In this document: one piece after another, positions 6,067 to 6,499 of the stretch
Position numbering within the stretch: position 1 is the stretch's first letter
Layout of the letters: the number at the start of each line of letters is the position of its first letter
Origin: an uncultured Eubacteriales bacterium
GTDB lineage: Bacteria; Bacillota; Clostridia; Christensenellales; Aristaeellaceae
DNA: 6,499 nucleotides
Direction of reading: 5' to 3'
Assembly: GCA_944353735.1 (NCBI GenBank)
Contig: CALVPU010000279.1
Coordinates: forward strand, 1 to 6,499
Translations under genes and position numbers: made by a program
The notes under the pieces: model-generated
What the model was told of the DNA's origin: nothing
Seen by the model: only the letters and a program-made list of their open reading frames with translations
The model's database searches: none

Positions 6067-6499
6067 ACATCGGCTGCCACCTGTCCTCGGCGAAGGGCTA
6101 TCTGCACATGGGGCGCGAGGCGCTGTCGCTCGGCGCGAACACGTTCCAGTACTTTTCGCGCAATCCGCGCGGCGGCGGCGCGAAGGCGTTCGATTCCGGC
6201 GACGCCGCGGCGCTGACGGCGCTGGTGCGGGAGAACGGCTTTGCGCCCATACTGACCCATGCGCCGTACACGCTCAATCCCTGCGCAGCGTCCGAGCCGA
6301 CGCTGGCGTTTGCGCGCCGCGCCCTGCGCGAGGACATCGAGCGGCTGGAGGCGTTCCCGGACGCGCTGTACAACCTGCATCCCGGCTGCCATGTCGGACA
6401 GGGGATCGAGGTTGGCGTCGCGAAGATCGCCGAATCGCTCAACGGCGCGATGTTCGCGGGCATGCACACCACCGTGCTTCTGGAGACCATGGCGGGAAA
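6060..6499 (+). CDS. nfo: Endonuclease IV (AP endonuclease family 2), 3' truncated by window edge
   Basis: The first 146 codons of a family that is usually about 280 residues; the reading frame is open to the right edge. Endonuclease IV is a zinc-dependent TIM-barrel enzyme that cuts the DNA backbone 5' to abasic sites in base-excision repair. The N-terminus NIGCHLSSAKG (3-13) and NTFQYFSRNPRG (27-38) are family signatures. Metal ligands visible so far are His67 (in ILTHAPYTLNP), His107 (in NLHPGCH) and Glu142 (in LLETMAGK), at spacings matching those of the E. coli enzyme (His69, His109, Glu145). The remaining ligands lie beyond the window. GTG start 6060 follows GAGG (6049-6052) by 7 nt and overlaps the GH32 stop by 7 nt, so the two are probably cotranscribed and perhaps translationally coupled. 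Confidence 0.95.
   Translation, partial: MLNIGCHLSSAKGYLHMGREALSLGANTFQYFSRNPRGGGAKAFDSGDAAALTALVRENGFAPILTHAPYTLNPCAASEPTLAFARRALREDIERLEAFPDALYNLHPGCHVGQGIEVGVAKIAESLNGAMFAGMHTTVLLETMAG

Overview
The window is a dense, GC-rich bacterial segment. It holds four complete genes and two features cut or bounded by the edges: a minus-strand oxidoreductase at the left whose operon may continue leftwards, and a truncated endonuclease IV at the right. Gene families, tight spacing, strong GGAGG-type ribosome binding sites and frequent GTG/TTG starts suggest a high-GC Bacillota (Clostridia-like gut or anaerobe lineage, possibly Christensenellales or Oscillospirales). That placement is inference from gene style, not from a marker gene.

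Layout: (1) 53-1225, minus strand, a Gfo/Idh/MocA-family NAD(P)-dependent oxidoreductase. (2) 1226-1433, an AT-rich divergent intergenic region with two recognisable promoters, a palindrome over the predicted minus-strand transcription start, and 10-bp direct repeats about two helical turns apart. (3) 1434-2816, plus strand, a MATE-family multidrug/metabolite exporter starting at TTG. (4) 2817-2886, a good sigma-A-type promoter immediately after the MATE stop codon. (5) 2887-4008, a processive-type diacylglycerol glycosyltransferase (MGDG synthase/UgtP family, GT28). (6) 4005-4622, overlapping by 4 nt, a PlsY-like integral membrane protein with altered key motifs. (7) 4672-6066, a cytoplasmic GH32 beta-fructofuranosidase / sucrose-6-phosphate hydrolase. 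(8) 6060-6499, overlapping by 7 nt, the first 146 codons of endonuclease IV (Nfo).

Genes 5 to 8 run on one strand with gaps or overlaps of -4, +49 and -7 nt and no convincing terminator, so they probably form one transcription unit. Its content is mixed: membrane glycolipid synthesis, a PlsY paralogue, fructan/sucrose breakdown and base-excision repair. The most interesting element is the translationally coupled pair of glycosyltransferase and PlsY-like protein. The PlsY-like protein keeps the fold signature but lacks the motif-1 Ser and Arg and the motif-3 Asn expected of a glycerol-3-phosphate acyltransferase, so it may have another lipid-related role. Nothing here looks like a mobile element, CRISPR array, RNA gene or defence system; most of the window is ordinary chromosomal housekeeping and metabolism.
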